Shown here: positions 42,233 to 51,574 of the stretch, in pieces | Position numbering within the stretch: the stretch's first letter is position 1 | Layout: each line of letters starts with the position of its first letter | NCBI RefSeq assembly: GCF_032302195.1 | Contig: NZ_CP135275.1 | Span: 7,027,001 to 7,091,000, forward strand | Direction of reading: 5' to 3' | DNA from: Paenibacillus sp. MMS20-IR301 | GTDB lineage: Bacteria > Bacillota > Bacilli > Paenibacillales > Paenibacillaceae | DNA: 64,000 bases | Program-made: the position numbers and the translations under genes | The notes under the pieces: generated by a model | What the model was told of the DNA's origin: nothing | Databases searched by the model: none | What the model saw: only the letters and a program-made list of their open reading frames with translations

Positions 42233-42802
42233 TTATAAGACAGATTGGACCTTCAATAATTCACGCCAATTCCCCGAATAATGCACTCCGTTATTGGTAA
42301 GCAGTGAAGCAATGCCATGTACCGTCGCCCAGAGGGTAATTAATTGATGGGAGAAATCATCCTCCGGCAGGCCGAGGGTATGGAACATTTCATAGGCTGT
42401 TGTTCTGAACAGGACAAAGGGCGGATAGTTATCGGAATTATAGTTGTCCAGATCGATGACGATGCCTGAATGGTAGTACAGGAACTGGAAATACTGTGGA
42501 TGCTCCATGAAAAAATCAATATAAGCCTGCCCCAGCAGGTACATTACCTCCGGGCTGCCCTCCTTTCCTTGAACGGATGCGTGAAGTGTCCCCATAAACT
42601 GCTCTGTAACATGCTCTCCCATGGCGGAGATCAGCTCATCTATATTTTTGAAATGGCTGTACGGGGCGGTGTGGCTGACCCGGCACTCGGCTGCAACCTT
42701 ACGCAGGGAAAAGCTGCTGATGCCGTCTGTGTTGATAAGCTTAATGCCTGCTTCGATAAGCTGATTCCGTAAATTGCCGTGATGGTAGGGTTTATCTTTC
42801 AA
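42233..42802 (-). CDS. TetR-family transcriptional regulator
   Basis: A ~189-residue regulator. LIEAGIKLINTDGISSFSLRKVAAECRVSHTAPYSHFKNIDELISAMGEH is a clear TetR DNA-binding domain, followed by a helical ligand domain. A frame from 42853 exists, but the -10 box (42844-42849) lies after that ATG, so transcription begins downstream of it. TTG at 42802 with AAGGATGG ten bases upstream is therefore the start. It heads the operon with the two flavodoxin-like genes and probably represses it through two operators. Confidence 0.85.
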   Translation of the reverse strand: MKDKPYHHGNLRNQLIEAGIKLINTDGISSFSLRKVAAECRVSHTAPYSHFKNIDELISAMGEHVTEQFMGTLHASVQGKEGSPEVMYLLGQAYIDFFMEHPQYFQFLYYHSGIVIDLDNYNSDNYPPFVLFRTTAYEMFHTLGLPEDDFSHQLITLWATVHGIASLLTNNGVHYSGNWRELLKVQSVL

Positions 42803-42825
42803 TGGTGTGCCGCCATCCTTTCTGG

Positions 42826-42876
42826 TATCTTGACGCTGGTAAGATTGTAGCATGATATCTTTACGGTGTTAAGATA
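42826..42876 (-). promoter_or_regulatory. TetR promoter with two tandem palindromic operators
   Basis: On the minus strand TTAACA (42872-42867), 17 bases and TACAAT (42849-42844) form the promoter. Two 19-bp palindromes, ATCTTGACGCTGGTAAGAT (42827-42845) and ATCTTTACGGTGTTAAGAT (42857-42875), are 30 bases apart and agree at 16 of 19 positions. One overlaps the start site and one overlaps the -35. Confidence 0.75.
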
Positions 42877-42911
42877 GATTGATCACACCAGGGCCCCGGA
42901 AAGTATTTTTT

Positions 42912-42957
42912 TTGCAAAACTGCCTGGGGGAAGTTATAATTAGTACCAAGTACTAAT
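42912..42957 (+). promoter_or_regulatory. fabH promoter with a FapR-like operator
   Basis: TTGCAA (42912-42917), 17 bases and TATAAT (42935-42940) form the promoter. ATTAGTACCAAGTACTAAT (42939-42957) is a perfect 8-bp-arm palindrome, overlaps the -10 and matches the known FapR consensus TTAGTACCTRNTACTAA closely. A degenerate second copy (ATACTAA) follows at 42963-42969. Malonyl-CoA-responsive control by FapR is inferred. Confidence 0.78.
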
Positions 42958-42992
42958 ATCAGATACTAAAAATATAATTTGAGGTGATATTT

Positions 42993-44003
42993 ATGACAGG
43001 TGCAAAAATTACAGCGATCGGGTCTTATGTACCGGCGAAGCGGCTTACGAATCATGATCTGGAGCAATTGGTGGATACGAATGACGAGTGGATTGTCCAG
43101 CGGACGGGTATCCGGGAACGCCGGATCAGCCGTGAGGATGAGTACACCAGTGATTTATGTGCTGCTGCCGTGCGGGATTTGATGAACCGTTACGGCAAAA
43201 GCGTACAGGATGTCGATATGATTCTCGTGGCTACGAGCACGCCTGATTTCTCTTTTCCCTCTGTAGCAGCTATTGTCCAGAACCGGCTTGGCATTCCGCT
43301 GACAGCGGGAGCCTTGGATATGAGCGCTGCCTGTGCCGGATTTGTCTACGCCCTGCATACGGCGCATGCGCTGGTGTCTTCAGGCCTGCATCATAAGGTG
43401 CTCGTAATCGGTGCGGATGCCCTGTCCAAAATTACGGATTATACGGACCGCAGCACCTGTATTCTGTTCGGGGATGGCGCCGGGGCAGTGCTTGTGGAGA
43501 GCGGCGGCAACGCCGGGGACTTCGCCGGCTTCCATCTGGGCAGCGACGGCAGCGGGGCACAGCATGTGTACCGCACAGGGCTGGCCAATAAGGTCAACGG
43601 CGTGGAGCTTACGGATACCGGCAAGCTGGTGCAGAACGGGCGGGAAGTGTACAAGTGGGCGGTCCGGACGGTGCCGCAGGGGGTACAGCGGGTGCTGGAC
43701 AATGCCGGGGCCAGTCTTGATGAGGTGGACTGGTTCATTCCGCACAGCGCCAATCTGCGGATGATTGAACCGATCTGTGAACGGCTGAACTATCCGTTTG
43801 AACAGGCACTCTACAGCCTGGAATATTTCGGCAACACCTCGGCGGCCAGTATCCCGCTTGCCCTTGATCTGGGCATCCGGGAAGGAAAAGTACAAAGCAG
43901 CGAGCAGGTGCTGCTCTACGGATTCGGGGCCGGGCTTACCCAGGCGGGCCAGCTGGTCAGGCTGGCGCTTGATCCGCAGGTTGCTGCTCCAGCTCCGCTA
44001 TAA
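42993..44003 (+). CDS. fabH: Beta-ketoacyl-ACP synthase III
   Basis: A 336-residue thiolase-fold enzyme that condenses acyl-CoA primers with malonyl-ACP to start fatty-acid synthesis. The catalytic triad is visible: C114 in SAACAGFVYALH, H251 in IPHSANLRMIE and N281 in YFGNTSAASIPLALD. ATG 42993 follows GAGGTGA at proper spacing; GTG 42984 is an alternative but is embedded in that ribosome site. It stands alone, away from other fab genes, so it may be a second copy comparable to Bacillus fabHB. A FapR-like box overlaps its promoter. Confidence 0.92.
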   Translation: MTGAKITAIGSYVPAKRLTNHDLEQLVDTNDEWIVQRTGIRERRISREDEYTSDLCAAAVRDLMNRYGKSVQDVDMILVATSTPDFSFPSVAAIVQNRLGIPLTAGALDMSAACAGFVYALHTAHALVSSGLHHKVLVIGADALSKITDYTDRSTCILFGDGAGAVLVESGGNAGDFAGFHLGSDGSGAQHVYRTGLANKVNGVELTDTGKLVQNGREVYKWAVRTVPQGVQRVLDNAGASLDEVDWFIPHSANLRMIEPICERLNYPFEQALYSLEYFGNTSAASIPLALDLGIREGKVQSSEQVLLYGFGAGLTQAGQLVRLALDPQVAAPAPL

Positions 44004-44035
44004 CAGGCAGAATTCTAGCCTGAGAACAGTCTACA

Positions 44036-44066
44036 GGGGGGCCAAGCCGAAAAATGGTCCCCCTAA
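44036..44066 (+). terminator. Terminator-like hairpin after fabH
   Basis: GGGGG-CCA (44036-44044) pairs with TGG-CCCCC (44055-44063) with a small bulge. No proper U-tract follows; part of it resembles the genome's interspersed repeats. Confidence 0.45.
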
Positions 44067-44115
44067 CCAGAAAAACGGTGCCTTGAAGATTTACAATAAA
44101 TGAGAGATTATATTA

Positions 44116-44131
44116 TCGAAAGCGTTTTCGG
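44116..44131. promoter_or_regulatory. Orphan LacI-type operator (or cre-like site) downstream of lacI and fabH
   Basis: TCGAAA-GCGT-TTTCGG has the same half-sites and 4-base spacing as the site at 45476-45491. No gene starts here. It could be an auxiliary site for looping, a cre-like site (12 of 14) or a remnant of a deleted promoter. Confidence 0.5.
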
Positions 44132-44269
44132 TTTGCTGCCTTGCAGCTTGTCTGCCAGGCATTAACCGGAAGCTGCAGCGTCATTCCGCAATGCGCGCTG
44201 CAAGCAAGCGGAGTTCTGAAGTAGAGGGGAGGTACAGACAGCAGACTGAATCCTGAAGGAAGCCGCAGC

Positions 44270-45292
44270 TTAGTTGTTTAACAGACTGCCGCAGGATTCC
44301 CGGATAATTAATGCCGGCTCCACGACAAAGGAGCCGCCTTCTGACTGATTATTAATCAGATCGAACAGCATGTGGGCTGCGAGCACACCCAGGCGCTCTT
44401 TGTTCTGGCGGATCGTGGTCAGCGTAGGGCTGGTATAGCGGCAGGCTTCAATATCATCGCAGCCGATGACCGCAATATCCTGAGGCACACGGAGGCCATG
44501 CTCCTTCAAGGCACGGATAGCGCCCAGGGCAAGCAGGTCTGAGGCGGCAAAGATCGCCCCGGGCAGATGTCCGTTTGCAATCAGCTGTTTCATGGCCGCG
44601 TAACCGCTGGGCTCGAAGAAATCATCGCCATGCACGAACCACCCGGGATGCATCGTCAGGCCGAAGCCGGCAATGGCTTTGACATATCCTGCTTCGCGGC
44701 GGCTGGAAATATCCGATTCAGCTGTACTGCCGATGAAGCCAAGCTCCCGGTGTCCAAGCAGGTAGAAATGCTCGACCACTTTGGAGGCAATCTGGTAATT
44801 ATCAGACATCACATAGCCGGACTTCTTGCCGGTCAGCTCCAGATCCACGCCGATGCAGGGAATATTGCTCATATCCAGATTGCGGATGGCAGGCTCCATC
44901 TTTTGCCCGGAGATAATGACACAGCCGTCCACATGAAAATGCAGACAACGCGAGAAATAATCGCCGCTGCTGATGAACTTTTCGTTCGAGAAGAAAATCA
45001 GATCATAACCGAGCACCCCCATCTGCTTCTTGAATGAATTGAGCACCTCCACAAAAAAGGGATGGGTAAACTCCACATTCAGCTCACCGGCAAAGATCAC
45101 CCCGATCAGATTAGACTTCTTGGTAGCCAGCGTCTTAGCGGAGCTGGAGGGAGAGTATCCGGTTTGTTTGATAATCTCCAGCACTCTTTTCTTCGTTTTG
45201 TCGGAAACATCGCTGTAATTATTCATTATTTTTGAAACGGTGGACACGGAGACCCCGGCCAGTTCGGCAATTTGCTTAATATTCATTTGCAT
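44270..45292 (-). CDS. LacI-family transcriptional regulator
   Basis: A 340-residue regulator. NIKQIAELAGVSVSTVSKIMNNYSDVSDKTKKRV is the LacI helix-turn-helix and hinge start, followed by a periplasmic-binding-like sugar domain (NLIGVIFAGEL, GVDLELTGKKSGYVMSDNY, DIAVIGCDDIEACRYTSPTLTTIRQ). GGGGGAG lies 8 bases before the ATG. It is divergent from the GH16 gene, whose upstream region holds a matching palindrome, so it is the likely repressor of that gene in response to a glucan-derived sugar. Confidence 0.88.
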   Translation of the reverse strand: MQMNIKQIAELAGVSVSTVSKIMNNYSDVSDKTKKRVLEIIKQTGYSPSSSAKTLATKKSNLIGVIFAGELNVEFTHPFFVEVLNSFKKQMGVLGYDLIFFSNEKFISSGDYFSRCLHFHVDGCVIISGQKMEPAIRNLDMSNIPCIGVDLELTGKKSGYVMSDNYQIASKVVEHFYLLGHRELGFIGSTAESDISSRREAGYVKAIAGFGLTMHPGWFVHGDDFFEPSGYAAMKQLIANGHLPGAIFAASDLLALGAIRALKEHGLRVPQDIAVIGCDDIEACRYTSPTLTTIRQNKERLGVLAAHMLFDLINNQSEGGSFVVEPALIIRESCGSLLNN

Positions 45293-45420
45293 GCTAATGT
45301 CTCCCCCGCAGGATAGTTATAACAGGGCCTAGAGGATGGTCTAACGTGATTAATCCGGGTACAGACCTTTATTCCGGCACTCAGCTGTTGTTAAAAGCAG
45401 TATCTTCTAGAGTCTATTCA

Positions 45421-45491
45421 ACTTGTCATAACAAGTCAAAGGTTTATTGCACTCAGGGCATAAGTATGGAGTTTTTCGAAACCGATTTCGA
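45421..45491. promoter_or_regulatory. Two palindromes upstream of the GH16 gene
   Basis: TCGAAA-CCGA-TTTCGA (45476-45491) is a LacI-type operator with the typical central CG. ACTTGT-CATA-ACAAGT (45421-45436) is a second perfect 6-bp-arm palindrome. I could not fix the -35/-10 with confidence. Confidence 0.55.
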
Positions 45492-45567
45492 TTTACGCAA
45501 TGGACTAAGCCTGATCATGAGCTTGCAGGAAAGAAGAGAACGGATAACTAGAGGAGGCATAAACAGG

Positions 45568-48500
45568 ATGAAGAGAAATAAGCTAGCGGTGCTGGCTTCT
45601 GCGCTGATCATTACCGGTCTGCTGTCACCGGCGGGAAGCGGGGCAGCAAGTGCCGAGCCTGTGCAAAGCAAGCCGGCAGCTGTGGCGGAGGGAACAGCCC
45701 CTCTGCAGACCGGAGTCTCCGCTGCTGTATCTTTGAAAGCGTTTACGGATGTGAAGGCGGAATATTGGGCGGCGCAGGCTATTGACCGCTGGAGCCGGAG
45801 CGGAGTCATCTCAGGATATGGAGACAATACGTTCCGGCCGGATCTGCAGGTAACCCGGGCGGAGTTCGCGGCAATTGTTAACCGTATCTTCGGTTATAAG
45901 GATACAGCTGCCGCGCTGCCTTCGGATATACCGTCAACTGCCTGGTATAAGAACGATATCGCCAAGGCGGCAGCAGCGGGATATTTAAGTGCCGGTGAGG
46001 ATGGGCAGATCCGCCCTGCTGCTCAGCTGACACGCGGGGAGGCTGTGGTTGCCCTGCAGAAGATTGCCCGGCTGGAGGCAGGTAATCAGGCACAGACAGG
46101 GTACAGCGATCTGGCGGGTGCTGGCAGTGAAGTAATTGCGGCCGCAGCCGCGCTTACAGCAGGCGGTTATATTCAGGGTTATCCCGGCGGCTTGTTCAAG
46201 CCGGACGGACGGATCACCCGTGCGGAGCTGGCTAAGATTACCGACTTGCTGGTGAAGGAGCTTAAGTCCTCCGCGGGTGAAGCTGTATTAGGCACAGTGC
46301 AAGGGAACCTGGTACTGAACCATGAAGGAATTACACTGAAGAACAGTGTAATTGAGGGTAATCTGTATCTCACTGAGGGAATCGGTGAAGGAAATATTAC
46401 GCTTGATAATGTAGAGGTGAAGGGTACGACCTTCATCCGCGGCGGCGGGGAGCATAGCGTAAGCCTGAATAACAGCACCCTGAACTCTGTTCAGGTGGCG
46501 AAGCCGGGCAGCCCGGTCCGTATTGTGGCAAGCGGAACAACCAGGGTTGGCACTGTACAGCTGAACTCCGCTGCCAGCCTCGAAGAAGCCGGCCTCACCG
46601 GAGAAGGCTTCGGTAATGTTGAGCTGTCCCTCCGGGATAAGCTTGTGAGCCTGAAGGGGAATTTCGGCGTGGTCGCTACTTCGGATACGGCCAGTGGTGT
46701 TACGCTGAATTTCTCCGGCAAGCTAAGCAAGCTCGTCTGGGGCACATCCGGCAAGATTGAGCTGCTGGATAAAGCGCAGATTGCAGAGCTGCTGATTAAG
46801 GCCGGCGCCAAAGGCCTGACGATTCAGGGCAGCGGCAGCTTCGGGCTGGTGGATAATCAGGCTGAAGGCGTTACTGCCGGGGCTATTGCGCTCAAGCAGG
46901 GCAGCCATAGTAATCTGAACCCGGCTGCACCGTTGGCCGGCCAGGCGCCTGCCGCAGGCGGCGGAGAGACTCCGGCTACAGCTGCGCCGACACCGACTCC
47001 AGCACCTACGGCTGCACCGACGCCGGTCCCAACGCCAGTGCCGACAGCAACACCTGCCGGTGAGATGTGGAGTCTTGTATGGAATGATGAATTCAATGAT
47101 AATTCCATTGATCCGGCTAAGTGGACCTATGACCTTGGAGACGGAATGGCAGTCGGCAATCCGGGCTGGGGCAACAATGAGCTGGAGTGGTACACGAGCG
47201 ACGCGAAGAACGTGAAGGAACAGGACGGCAAGCTGATCATCACCGCACACAAGGAAGCTGTAGGCGGTAAAGAATATACGTCCACACGGATCAAGACCAA
47301 AGGGTTATACAGCAAAAAGTACGGCAAATTTGAGATTCGGGCAAAAGCCCCGACAGGCAAAGGACTCTGGCCGGCGATCTGGATGCTGCCGGAGAATTAC
47401 GAATACGGCAATTGGGCTGCCTCCGGAGAGCTGGATATTATGGAAGGCTGGGGCAGCCGCCCGCATGAGGTAGCCGGTACGATCCATTACGGCTCCCAGT
47501 GGCCGAACAATACACTGTCCAGTACAGAATATGTACTGCCGGATAATTCGACTATTGCGGATTATCACACCTATTCCATTGAGTGGGAGCCGGGTGAAAT
47601 CCGCTGGTATGTAGACGGAATCTTATTCTCCACGAAGAACGACTGGTACAGCTTCAGCAGCGGCATGCCGGCTATGAATGCTTATCCGGCACCGTTCAAC
47701 CAGAAGTTCCATCTGCTGATGAATCTGGCGGTAGGCGGCAACTTTGACGGTAATCCTACGGAGGATACGGTATTCCCGAGCTCCATGGAGATTGATTATG
47801 TCCGGATATATGAGCTGACCGGACGTGAATACCGTGAACCGGTACCGGTTCAGTTCGAGAAGGAACCATACCTGGAAGGGGCTAAGCTGCCGCTTGCAGA
47901 CGGTAACTTCATTCATAACAGCGGATTCACTGAAACTGTAGAGGGCGATGCCGGGATGGGCATTCCGGATACAGCGCACTGGGTGCTGTATAAGGACGAA
48001 GGGGCAAACGCGGCGCTTACGCTGGAGCCGCTTGAGGGAAGTAATTTCCTTAAGGTGAACATCAGCAGCCCGGGCGGGAATTCTTATTCGATTCAGCCGC
48101 AGTCTATTGTCTCGGTAGCCAAGGGCAGATATTATAAGCTGAGCTTTGATGCCAAGACAGACACGGCGCGGAATATTGCCGTCCGGCTGACAGGCGGGGC
48201 GCAGCTGAACTGGCCGGCGTACTCACCGGCCTTCAAGGCTGATCTGACATCACAGCTTCAGCACTACGAGACTATGTTCCAAATGAAAGCCGATTCGGAT
48301 AACGCAGCGCGGATTGAGTTCAATATGGGCACCAATGCTTCACCGGTCTGGCTGGGCAATGCGCGGCTTGAAGAAATAGACAGTATTCCGCTCGACCATG
48401 ATGGTGCCAAAACCCCGCTCGGCAGCGGCAACCACCTCTATAACGGCAGCTTTGATCTGGGTGAAGCGGACGGCCGCAGCTATTGGCATTTCGCTGGCAC

Positions 48501-50559
48501 AGGAGGTGCAGAGGTTAGTCCGTCTGTTAAGGAAGGCATATTGAAGCTTAATATTGCAGGCACCGGCGGTAAGGATGCCGATGTTACCATGCTGCAAAAA
48601 GGAATCTTCCTGGTGCAGGGTCATGATTACAGGCTGACCTTCAATGCTGACAGCTCATCCGCGCGGACTGCTGTAGCGGAGCTGCGGGGCAGTAACGGTT
48701 CAGTATATGCCTCGGAGACGATACAGCTTGCCGCAGGTGAGCATGAGGCTGAAGCCGTATTCAAGAATCTTGCCGGAGCCACGGATCGTATGGGGCAATT
48801 TGTGCTGCGGCTGGGCGGCACTGCCGGGACCGTGGTGCTGGATCAGCTCCTGCTGGTCCGCACCAGCTTCTATTATGATCCTGATATCGACTATTATCCG
48901 CTTAAGAACGGAGACTTCAGCAACAGCTTCAGCAGCTGGGAACGCCTGGTTACCGAGGACGGCGGCCAGAGCACTGCATCGGCAGCGGATGGGGCTGCGA
49001 AGTTTCATATTACGAATACCGGCAATCAGGCATACTCGGTGATGCTGTTCCAGAACGGTCTGAAGACTGCTGCCGGCTCGAAATACATCATCGGCTTCGA
49101 TGCCAGCTCGAGTGTAGCGCGCGATATCAGTGTAAAGGCGGAGAACGGGGATAATTCGCCTTCGTACAGCACAATTGTGAAGCTGTCACCGGATAAAGCG
49201 CATTACGAATTCGAATTTACGCAGCTGACGAAGGATACCCTGTCACTGAAGTTCCTGCTCGGCAAAGTGGAGAACGTAAGCATTCTGCAGGCGCATGACA
49301 TTGTGATTGACAATGTGAACTTTGAGGTCAAGGATGCTCCGGCCAAGCCGCAGGAGCTGATTGCCGACAGCACCAATAACCGGGTATCGCAGCAGATCGG
49401 GCTTACTTTTGCGGAGAAAGCGGAGTGGTCGGGTAAGATTAAGACGGTAAAGGTGAACGGAACGGCGCTTACGGAGGAGCAGTATGATATCGGAACCGGA
49501 AGCATTCTGATTCATGCATCTGTATTCCCGGTAGAGGACAGCTATAAGATCACCGTAGAAGCGGATGGATATGTCGGGTCATCAGTGGAGCAGTTCGTTC
49601 TGGCCAATGATGATAATCTGGTCTTCAACAGTTCATTTAATGCCGGTAATGCGGGGTGGTCAATCTGGAGCAATACAGCGCCTGCTTCTACCTTCAAAGT
49701 AACTGAAGGCGCAGCGGAGATTGGCATTGCTGCTGCAGGAAGCGACACCTGGAGCACCCAGTTCTTCCAGGAGAAGATCAAGCTTGAAGCCGGCAAAACT
49801 TATGAACTGAGCTTCAAAGCTAAATCAACGGTTCCGCGGCAGATTATTGTAGAGTACAGCGGGACTTCAGCTGCTACGCCTGCGAAGTTTGATATTACGG
49901 CAACCTGGGCTACTTACAGCGCACAGTTTACCGTAACCAATGACAGTCCGCTGAAGCTGAACTATCTGATCGGCAAAACCTTGGGGAATGACGGAACGGC
50001 AAATACAACTCCGCATGTCATCTCCCTGGATGATATTGTGATTAGAGAGGTTACAGGCGGTCCGGTCATCGATCCCCCTAGCGGCAGGCTGGATAATGGA
50101 ACATTTGATGCCGAGCCGGCACTCAAGGGCTGGGAACAGTACTTCGACGGACCCGGAAGTGCGGCAGTCAAGAACGGGGAACTGGAGGTATCCCTGAATT
50201 TCACTGGAGGCAACAACTTCAGCGCCCAGGTCGACTACAGGAATTTGAAGCTTGTACAGGGCAAGAGCTATACGCTGACCTTCAAAGCCCGCTCAACTAT
50301 CAATCGTCTGATCGAGCTTGCAGTCGAGCATTATGATGAGGGCTGGACCAAACATTTTGTACCGGCGGAGGCTATAGCTCTGACGGATGCGATGCAGACC
50401 TTCAGCTATACCTTCACCATGAACAACGCAACTGATGCCGGTGCGCATCTGGTCTACCTGATGGGAAAGATTGCCGGCAACAGCGCTGAAACCAACACAG
50501 CCATCGAAGCAGGCAACCTGATCTGCATCGATGATGTCAGTCTGGTGGAGAATCCGTAA
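45568..50559 (+). CDS. Giant SLH-anchored GH16 beta-glucanase with multiple CBM4-like modules
   Basis: A 1663-residue secreted enzyme; ATG 45568 follows GAGGAGG at 45551-45557, and the longer frame from 45346 lacks a ribosome site. Order: signal peptide (~1-28), three SLH domains (~58-230), a beta-helix-like segment (~240-470), a Pro/Thr linker (~475-497), and GH16 (~499-752) with GELDIMEGW, catalytic E621, D623 and E626. Five ~150-residue beta-sandwich CBM4/9-like modules follow (NSGFTE, NGSFDL, NGDFSN, NSSFNA, NGTFDA starts). A DUF1533/HBID-like module lies between the third and fourth. GH16 with this signature usually cleaves beta-1,3(4)-glucan. It is controlled probably by the divergent LacI protein. 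Confidence 0.9.
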   Translation: MKRNKLAVLASALIITGLLSPAGSGAASAEPVQSKPAAVAEGTAPLQTGVSAAVSLKAFTDVKAEYWAAQAIDRWSRSGVISGYGDNTFRPDLQVTRAEFAAIVNRIFGYKDTAAALPSDIPSTAWYKNDIAKAAAAGYLSAGEDGQIRPAAQLTRGEAVVALQKIARLEAGNQAQTGYSDLAGAGSEVIAAAAALTAGGYIQGYPGGLFKPDGRITRAELAKITDLLVKELKSSAGEAVLGTVQGNLVLNHEGITLKNSVIEGNLYLTEGIGEGNITLDNVEVKGTTFIRGGGEHSVSLNNSTLNSVQVAKPGSPVRIVASGTTRVGTVQLNSAASLEEAGLTGEGFGNVELSLRDKLVSLKGNFGVVATSDTASGVTLNFSGKLSKLVWGTSGKIELLDKAQIAELLIKAGAKGLTIQGSGSFGLVDNQAEGVTAGAIALKQGSHSNLNPAAPLAGQAPAAGGGETPATAAPTPTPAPTAAPTPVPTPVPTATPAGEMWSLVWNDEFNDNSIDPAKWTYDLGDGMAVGNPGWGNNELEWYTSDAKNVKEQDGKLIITAHKEAVGGKEYTSTRIKTKGLYSKKYGKFEIRAKAPTGKGLWPAIWMLPENYEYGNWAASGELDIMEGWGSRPHEVAGTIHYGSQWPNNTLSSTEYVLPDNSTIADYHTYSIEWEPGEIRWYVDGILFSTKNDWYSFSSGMPAMNAYPAPFNQKFHLLMNLAVGGNFDGNPTEDTVFPSSMEIDYVRIYELTGREYREPVPVQFEKEPYLEGAKLPLADGNFIHNSGFTETVEGDAGMGIPDTAHWVLYKDEGANAALTLEPLEGSNFLKVNISSPGGNSYSIQPQSIVSVAKGRYYKLSFDAKTDTARNIAVRLTGGAQLNWPAYSPAFKADLTSQLQHYETMFQMKADSDNAARIEFNMGTNASPVWLGNARLEEIDSIPLDHDGAKTPLGSGNHLYNGSFDLGEADGRSYWHFAGTGGAEVSPSVKEGILKLNIAGTGGKDADVTMLQKGIFLVQGHDYRLTFNADSSSARTAVAELRGSNGSVYASETIQLAAGEHEAEAVFKNLAGATDRMGQFVLRLGGTAGTVVLDQLLLVRTSFYYDPDIDYYPLKNGDFSNSFSSWERLVTEDGGQSTASAADGAAKFHITNTGNQAYSVMLFQNGLKTAAGSKYIIGFDASSSVARDISVKAENGDNSPSYSTIVKLSPDKAHYEFEFTQLTKDTLSLKFLLGKVENVSILQAHDIVIDNVNFEVKDAPAKPQELIADSTNNRVSQQIGLTFAEKAEWSGKIKTVKVNGTALTEEQYDIGTGSILIHASVFPVEDSYKITVEADGYVGSSVEQFVLANDDNLVFNSSFNAGNAGWSIWSNTAPASTFKVTEGAAEIGIAAAGSDTWSTQFFQEKIKLEAGKTYELSFKAKSTVPRQIIVEYSGTSAATPAKFDITATWATYSAQFTVTNDSPLKLNYLIGKTLGNDGTANTTPHVISLDDIVIREVTGGPVIDPPSGRLDNGTFDAEPALKGWEQYFDGPGSAAVKNGELEVSLNFTGGNNFSAQVDYRNLKLVQGKSYTLTFKARSTINRLIELAVEHYDEGWTKHFVPAEAIALTDAMQTFSYTFTMNNATDAGAHLVYLMGKIAGNSAETNTAIEAGNLICIDDVSLVENP

Positions 50560-50613
50560 GGATTGTATTGATATTGCAGTCAATAGAAACAGCAGCACGC
50601 AGAGCATGATAAA

Positions 50614-50650
50614 CGGCCGTAATCCTTGAGAAGGATTACGGCCGCTTTTG
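50614..50650 (+). terminator. Strong terminator after the GH16 gene
   Basis: CGGCCGTAATCCTT and AAGGATTACGGCCG form a perfect 14-bp stem with a GAG loop, followed by CTTTTGCATTTT. The remainder of the gap to 50893 shows nothing. Confidence 0.9.
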
Positions 50651-50893
50651 CATTTTAGGAATCAGGAGCGAAGGTGTATCATTACATGCTTAGCGTTACG
50701 GACTGAGGAGACGTTAAATTGCGGGAAAGCAGCTGAATTCGCGCCTTAAACGGACACCAGTGAAGTTATTTCACTAGAAGAGTGGAGATAGGCATGAAAA
50801 AACGGTGAATAAGAGCTGTGATGTCCGCAAGGGCAGAAGGAAATGAGTCTTACTTGCCCCGGCCGGGAAAAAAATCCTGGGATTTGCTTGAAG

Positions 50894-51451
50894 CTAATCT
50901 TCTTTAGGGATAAAGTCAAAAATCTTGCCCGTCTCCAGGGCTTCAATCAGCTTCAGCAGCCAGCGGTAGTATTTGATGGCTTCCTCAATCTTAGCCTCAT
51001 CGGTCTGCAGTAAGCGTTCGATGCCCGGCTCCTCACTATATTCGCTCTTCATCTGGCGGATTTCGGCCAGGGAGCGGTTAAGCGCAGTCATATTGCCCTC
51101 GACGGCTTTTCTCCACTTAATAGAGAAGTAATCACTGAAATTCTGATGCCAATCGGGAACAACCTCGAACAAATCCTTGCGCGTGCCTTTTCCCCAGACT
51201 TTATCAATCATCTTCAGATCCAGCAGTGTGCGTACCCCGGTGCTCATCGATGTCTTGCTCATGCCCATGGTGCGGCTCAGCTCATCCAGCGTGACCGGGC
51301 CCTGATTGAAGTACATATACCCATATAAATGCCCGATGGACAAGGTAATTCCGTATAAGTCCATATTTTTGCCGATGGAATCAATTACCCGCTCGCGGGC
51401 TTTGCTGATTCGCTCTATTTGCTCGGGCAGAAGCCCATCTAAATCGTTCAT
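50894..51451 (-). CDS. GbsR/MarR-type regulator of osmoprotectant uptake
   Basis: A ~185-residue winged-helix protein. GHLYGYMYFNQGPVTLDELSRTMGMSKTSMSTGVRTLLDLKMIDKVWGKGTRKDLFEV is the GbsR/OpuCR-type DNA-binding domain. GGAGGG precedes the ATG at 51451; the frame extends to 51496 without a better start. GbsR proteins repress glycine-betaine synthesis or choline and betaine uptake genes. It is divergent from opuA, which it presumably controls. Confidence 0.85.
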   Translation of the reverse strand: MNDLDGLLPEQIERISKARERVIDSIGKNMDLYGITLSIGHLYGYMYFNQGPVTLDELSRTMGMSKTSMSTGVRTLLDLKMIDKVWGKGTRKDLFEVVPDWHQNFSDYFSIKWRKAVEGNMTALNRSLAEIRQMKSEYSEEPGIERLLQTDEAKIEEAIKYYRWLLKLIEALETGKIFDFIPKED

Positions 51452-51574
51452 GATGTCCCTCCTGAGGATTAAGCTTACAGATACAAACCTCTCCAATGTA
51501 TTGTAATCAAATCCCTAGTAATAAGTAAAGAATTCAACCGGAACGGAATTTGGCGTTAAACGGAGTATTCTATA

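Noticed and set aside
45346..45567. N-terminal extension of the GH16 protein
   Set aside because: It would place 74 residues before a normal signal peptide and cover the LacI-type operator; the ATG at 45568 has GAGGAGG upstream.
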